Assembly (NCBI RefSeq): GCF_032854445.1
Contig: NC_088299.1
Location: 13,449,608 to 13,513,607 of the forward strand
From: Liolophura sinensis
Taxonomy: Eukaryota; Mollusca; Polyplacophora; Chitonida; Chitonidae
Direction: 5' to 3'
Length of the DNA: 64,000 nucleotides
The notes beneath the pieces are model-generated. The model saw only the letters and a list, made by a program, of their open reading frames with translations, made no database searches and was not told the origin of the DNA. Positions within the stretch are counted from its first letter, which is position 1. Every line of letters starts with the position of its first letter. A program made the position numbers and the translations under genes. Positions 28,036 to 64,000 of this stretch are shown in pieces.

Positions 28036-29640
28036 GCCGACAGAGGGGAGGGCATCTGCTAAAGGTAGGGAACTTTGGGAAATCAAGATCAACGATAGCT
28101 GATACCGATATAGACCCTGTATTAAGTATTCAGCCATGAACAACGTTTTGCAAAACTTAAAGAGAAAGATGCATGGTAACTTACAACCTTGATTTGCGCA
28201 ATAAATATATATTAAGCTAATAGACATATACATGCATTAAATATATTTAGAGGGGCTGTGTTCTTTAAATTCGCCCAAGCATTGCGATATTAATGATACT
28301 TTTAAGAAAGTGGAACATTTTGTGTTGAATAGGCCTATATTTAATGTTCAAAGAACAAAATGCTTTTAGGCCATACTAGATCTGTAGGTCTTCGTATACA
28401 TCGAACAGAACGCTACGTGTATATGATTTATGGAGATATTAGATTCTGCTCGAAGAAGGCACTGTCCGTTCGTAAGTTGTGGGTTCGAATCAAACTCTCG
28501 CTGACTCACTTACAGCTTTACGACATAAGGTTTGAAAAATTGGCCACCGTAATCAAACCAAACTCATGAAAGTATAACTTATTCTTGATCAGACCATAGC
28601 ATATACTCAGTTCTAATAAGAAAATAATTTAAAAATAAAATAATAAAGATTAATAAACTGAATAGACAGCGCGTCCCAAGTGTTAAGACTACTGGATATT
28701 ATTTTTGAGAAGTAAAATAAAATTATATCTGCCTGTATTTCTAATTTACTTGTTAACTGAATGGATTTATTTTATTATTGGATATATATACATTTATTTA
28801 TTTATTTGATTTTTGATCGTGGATATTTTAACTATATTGTATTGGGGTCTGTTCAATTAGAAGTTGAATTTATGTTCATGGGTAGTAACTCTATCACTAT
28901 GTGTTCACTGGTATTTATACCTGCCTATGCACATTGACTGTATCGTGGAGTATTTTAGTACTCATGTCCATCCTTGAACTCGGACCCACTGCTACACTAC
29001 TATTTTCATTTATGTACGTGACGTCAGTTTTATGGGTGGAGGAAACCGGAGGATTTATATATTGATCTGGGAAAGGGTTATAATTAACTGATCAGTATGG
29101 GAACTAAGAATCAAAAGATAGGCTAGTGTAACGCAAATGTACATGTACGTTAATTTTAGGTCATGGCTTTGATTTGAAAAAAATGTAACGATGAGTTTCT
29201 GGATATATATACGGTTACATACTGCTATACCGCTGCATAAATGGCAAAACAAAAAAGCTCCTACCTAATCATAGGGACATTTTTCTGTAACAAACAAAAA
29301 TGAGTGTAAATATTTTCCGTCCGCCCCCCCCCCCCCAAAAAAAAAAGAGAGAGAGAGAGAGAAAAATTTACAGCCGTATGTTTATCAACATCACGGTCGT
29401 GCAAAGCTAGTATAATGTCTAAAGCAAACACATGTATTTTTATACTAGTTAACTCCATAGTTAACATAAATTTGGACTTTCCTAACTGACAGCTTACTTC
29501 TGAACTAAAGTATAGATATTTAATTTTAGAGCTAAAGATTTCTCTTCGTTGTCTAGAACACACCTGGCACCCAATACTTGTATATACAACAGTCAGAGAT
29601 TTGGCATACAGAAAACGTCAACAAAAGAAGAGAAAAAAAA
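28036..29640. other. Spacer between the kinase array and the CHD gene
   Basis: AT-rich, no convincing gene. A tRNA-type B-box-like GTGGGTTCGAATC near 28481 suggests a decayed tRNA-derived SINE. SINE-like fragments on the minus strand occur near 28795 (TTTATTTATTTATTTGATTT) and 29030 (GGTGGAGGAAACCGGAGGA). A C-run, A-run and GA-repeat follow one another at 29323-29367. Confidence 0.5.
29318..29367. repeat. Poly-C / poly-A / (GA)n simple repeat
   Basis: About 14 C, then about 10 A, then a GA dinucleotide run. Compound simple sequence; length is likely to be unreliable in the assembly. Confidence 0.9.
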
Positions 29641-30420
29641 AATCAAATTTCTACTCCAACATCCGGGTATTTGTTGTTTGGCTAATTCGTGATTGGCTGA
29701 TTTTCACCAGAGCAGATATTCCCCTTGCCAAAAGCTATTTGAGAGAAGAGCTATGATTGGCTAAGAGGTGTTTCATAGCTATGAGGTTTGGTTAAGTTTT
29801 CATAAGAATTAGAAACATTATAGATTAAATAAAACCTTCTGTCGCCTTTTCAGTTGTATAATATGGTGTCTCTTGTTTCCCACCGTACTTAAAACATTGT
29901 AATGACTGTTTTTGTGGAATGAACAGCTCTCATTTCTTCGCTAGGAAGTTTCTTCGATTGACCAATCAGAATAGCTGTGTCTCATACTACACTCAATGTT
30001 CACACGATGCCTGATGTTGAGGGCAGAACGGTCTTAACTCTACAAATTTTTCCGCTGAAACTTACTGCCTTTTCTTACAGACTAATCAGGTATGGGACGA
30101 CTTAATATTCCTTTATATGTGTTTAATTTGGGTTTGATTCATGTGTCTGTCGTTTGAGACTATTTTTGACGATTACCTCGACCTACAGTGCCGGTTTCGG
30201 ACGGCTCGCGTTGTCTTCACAAATTCTCACAAAACTGCTGCCGAAATGGCGTTCAAATGAAACTTTTCTCATTGTGTTGGTGTTCTAATATCATTTTTGA
30301 GTCTATTGCTCAGGTGGAAAGCATCGGGGGTTCATACTTTAGTGTTCTAAAACTATTTCCTTACTGGGTTCCCATTTGAAGGGGCTGGGGTTGCACGTGC
30401 AGTAGTAAACAACACAAATA
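29640..30420 (+). promoter_or_regulatory. Candidate promoter region of the CHD gene
   Basis: Three CCAAT-box cores lie close together: GATTGGCT at 29691, GATTGGCT at 29755 and GACCAATCAGA near 29960. A palindromic E-box CACGTG is at 30394-30399. No TATA box or first exon could be fixed. The region lies 2.5-3.3 kb upstream of the first coding exon, whose acceptor at 32844 shows that at least one non-coding exon exists upstream. Inference only. Confidence 0.3.
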
Positions 30421-32844
30421 TATGGGAGGTTGAGAAGCGTGAAATCGCTGGCCAAGCTTTGTTCCTTTTTCTCTGTAACATCCATTCAACATGTCCGCTC
30501 GTTTGCTCGCTTTTCACAAGTCGGCATATTTTTTCGCAGGTCGTTGATTTTATCATTTGGAGCTTTCTCATTAAGTAAGTTTGATGGAATTTGCCAGGAT
30601 TTCTACATGTTCTGTGGAGTCTGAAGGTCCGTTGTGGTTGTAGTACGGTACTCTATTGTTTGCACTACAGAGTGCAGGACAGGCAGGTTAGACAGAGGTA
30701 GGGGTACCTGCACAGCATACACCAAAGCAACAAGGAGAGAGGAAATAAACTATGTTTGTTCACAGCTGTGACCATGTTTAAATTTTATTAGAATAGATTA
30801 ACCCTCGATCATTTGCCGGAGGCTCATTCATAAAGAAAGCTAGCTAGCGTAGGAAATCAGCTGATCATCCATTTTTACATGGTGCTTAGGAATGGTGGTC
30901 AATCCAGTGTAGCATCAAAACACTTCTTGAACTTGTTCCATATTAAAGATTGAAATTATGTCAGGACTAATAGGAAGGTAACATGTAAAACTGCTTTATT
31001 TGTTATTGTTCTTGCCTGTGCCTGTTAACGGATTCCTGTTACTGGGGAATAGTTGGTTATCATAAGCACTACTCCACAATTATCTCCATACGGTGTCATT
31101 CTTATTATAATTAGACACATTGTTTATGTATGGTTGGCAGAATTATTTTTATGAATGGTTTCTGTACAAACCTTTCCCCCTCTCCCCATCTAGATTTATG
31201 AACTAGATCTGTAATCTGCATTTATTTGGGCTTTTATAAGTGTTACGTTTTCAAGGATTTATACACACAAGTAGATGTATTTCTAGTCGAGATAAATCCT
31301 TACTATCATATGAATGACTGGTTGGCACTAAGTGTAAATGTGTCTTTCACATACTTTTTACTATGTAGAAGCTTTAATTCGGGATCCTTCTTGTATCTTT
31401 TGATACACTTGAATGGTGTTGAGATGCACATTCTGGCTGATTAACACTGAAGTTCACTTGCATAAAACAAACACACTGTCGTAATGTTGAGTGTTGCTTT
31501 TTTCTTTATGCATGTACATCTGAATCACCTGACATTGAGGTAAAAAAAAAAATGACACAGCTCGTCTGTGCTATATAAAATATTTTGTATATGGCCCAAC
31601 ATTTTCAAAATTGTCAAAGGGAAATTCTAGGTTACAAGCTGTTACACTGTGACATTCAGGAACAGTTGAAGAGTTTATACCTCTGTACTGTAACATAAAA
31701 CATCATCGATATTTTACAATTTAGGACCTGAAGGTGTCTGCTAAAATTGCAGCAATGTAATCCCAAATGAAGATTTTTTTTTTTTTAAATTTTCATTTTT
31801 TTTTTTCATCAAAAATCAAATGAAGAACATGCAACCCAAAGACTACGTGGCTACATTTTTTTTTTTCAAACAAGAACAGATTCCTTGATCTAACCCAGTC
31901 ATAGCATGAACTTGCTCAGGTATTCCTGTATTTCTGATGACAGTGATAGGTCAGAAGGGTATTGTCAGTGAATTATGGGACATATTTGAACCGGCATAAT
32001 TAAAGGAGACAAAAATTTATTTCTTTGTCTTTGCACCAGTAATGTGTTTATGCATGTTTTAATATATATTTCTGAATATCCCTCAGGCAGAAAGTAAAGT
32101 TCATGAACATACTAGATGGTGGATAGATAGCTTCAGACATGATTATTCCCCTTTATCTGATAAATGGCTTGATGTACTACTTCTTTTGCTGCAAGCACTT
32201 TTAGTGTGATATTTTATTTTTTTTTCTGCACGTAGCATTCATTACTGCAGAAGTAAATGTTGGAACAGGTTTGATTTTACAGTTATGATGTAAGATTTAT
32301 GTTCTATTTAAGCATGTGGATTCTCAGGTATTACTTTACAGGGTTGGCTGGTTATACATACAGTGTTAATTGTTAGTTCACTTTTAGATGCAAAATTAAT
32401 ACCCTCCACTGGATGGGACGTGGTTCAACTGCATGTATGCGTTGCACTACTCCCACCCTTGGCTGCCAGTTCAATCCTAGCCTTGGACACCATGTTTCTA
32501 GATTTTCATCTCTCTCATTGTTGTTGAGGCCATGGTGGCAGTAAGCTGTGGATGGCTCTTGTGGGACTGTTAGAAGAGTCATGTATTCACAAAAAAACAT
32601 TCGTCTTGCGCTGACAGGGACGTTTTATTCTGGGCAGTCTGGTTTCCTCTTCTCATTTCCTAACTACCGATGTGACAGTGAAAATTTCTGGGCTATGCCG
32701 GTAAACAACAATCAAATAAATGGACAGATAAACAGAATTTACTATGGATTGAAATCAGATTTAAAAATGTTTTTCCATGAAAAGAGCAGACAGCCATTCT
32801 TATGTTAGGGTTATTCATTCATTGTGCTCTTCTTGTTGTTGCAG
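30421..32844 (+). other. Probable 5' intron / leader region of the CHD gene
   Basis: AT-rich sequence without a supported coding exon. It ends in the acceptor TTGTTGTTGCAG at 32844. It contains T-runs near 31770-31805 and 31857, and a SINE (32395-32745). Confidence 0.5.
32395..32745 (+). repeat. Full-length but diverged SINE
   Basis: The head contains a B-box-like GCCAGTTCAATCCTAGCC and the 3' end reads GGTTTCCTCTTCTCATTTCC then CGGTAAACAACAATCAAATAAATGG-type tail, the same order as the main SINE family but diverged, with a longer middle part. Confidence 0.5.
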
Positions 32845-32976
32845 AAGCAGAGCCCTCAGTATCGGGCAGTCCTTCCTGGTGAAAGGACGCCACAATGCTG
32901 AGTTTATTAACAACATGACAACGATGGTTTGCTACTAATCCCTGTCTTGGACGGCAGCACAGTCACTTCCTCCGCC

Positions 32977-63921
<30,945 letters not shown>

Positions 63922-64000
63922 GTAAGTCAAAGAACAAATAGGGATGTGTGTGTGTGAGAGGGGGGGGGGGGGTGTAAATATACCACAAAGATGAATGATC

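Noticed and set aside
28455-28510. tRNA gene
   Set aside because: GTGGGTTCGAATC resembles a B box, but no A box or cloverleaf could be completed. A decayed SINE is more likely.
32929-32976. CHD start upstream of 32977
   Set aside because: The frame is open upstream, but there is no in-frame ATG. The GCCATGG context and MAD... start at 32977 match family proteins.

Overview
The window is nuclear DNA of an invertebrate animal. Genes have many short exons split by GT-AG introns, intergenic DNA is AT-rich, and SINE-like repeats ending in (AAAT)n or (ACTC)n are frequent. The abundant TACATGTA-type palindromes and the style of the SINEs suggest a lophotrochozoan, most likely a mollusc; this is inference and no species is claimed. 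All host genes lie on the + strand. The only minus-strand gene is the transposase of a DNA transposon. || Layout: (1) 78-7501, seven exons of the small GTPase Rab2, lacking only the first exon, with a hairpin element and a 39-bp minisatellite in its introns. (2) 7502-13824, the Rab2 3' UTR followed by repeat-rich spacer (degenerate minisatellite, SINEs, foldback elements) and a GC-richer stretch upstream of the next gene. (3) 13825-28035, the most unusual part: a kinase-like exon repeated head to tail at a 2591-2592 bp period. Every copy is open, has a matching acceptor and donor in phase 0, and is flanked by a 380-381 bp intron. Spliced together, the six exons would encode one protein of about 4,102 residues with five kinase-like domains; two of the five have the catalytic Asp replaced by Asn. 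(4) 28036-32976, spacer and the probable promoter and leader of the next gene. (5) 32977-63921, 25 in-frame exons of a CHD6/7/8/9-type (Kismet-like) chromatin remodeler that continues past the right edge. Its introns hold a complete Kolobok-like transposon (46566-49703, TTAA target duplication, intact transposase), MITEs, SINEs and a minisatellite with a SINE inserted in it. || Rab2 followed by a CHD7-class gene in the same orientation matches the human pairs RAB2A-CHD7 and RAB2B-CHD8, so this linkage probably predates the protostome-deuterostome split. The kinase array sits between the two members of the pair. Rab2 acts in ER-Golgi and endolysosomal traffic, and the CHD protein remodels nucleosomes at enhancers. 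No shared pathway is apparent. The function of the multi-kinase protein is unknown.
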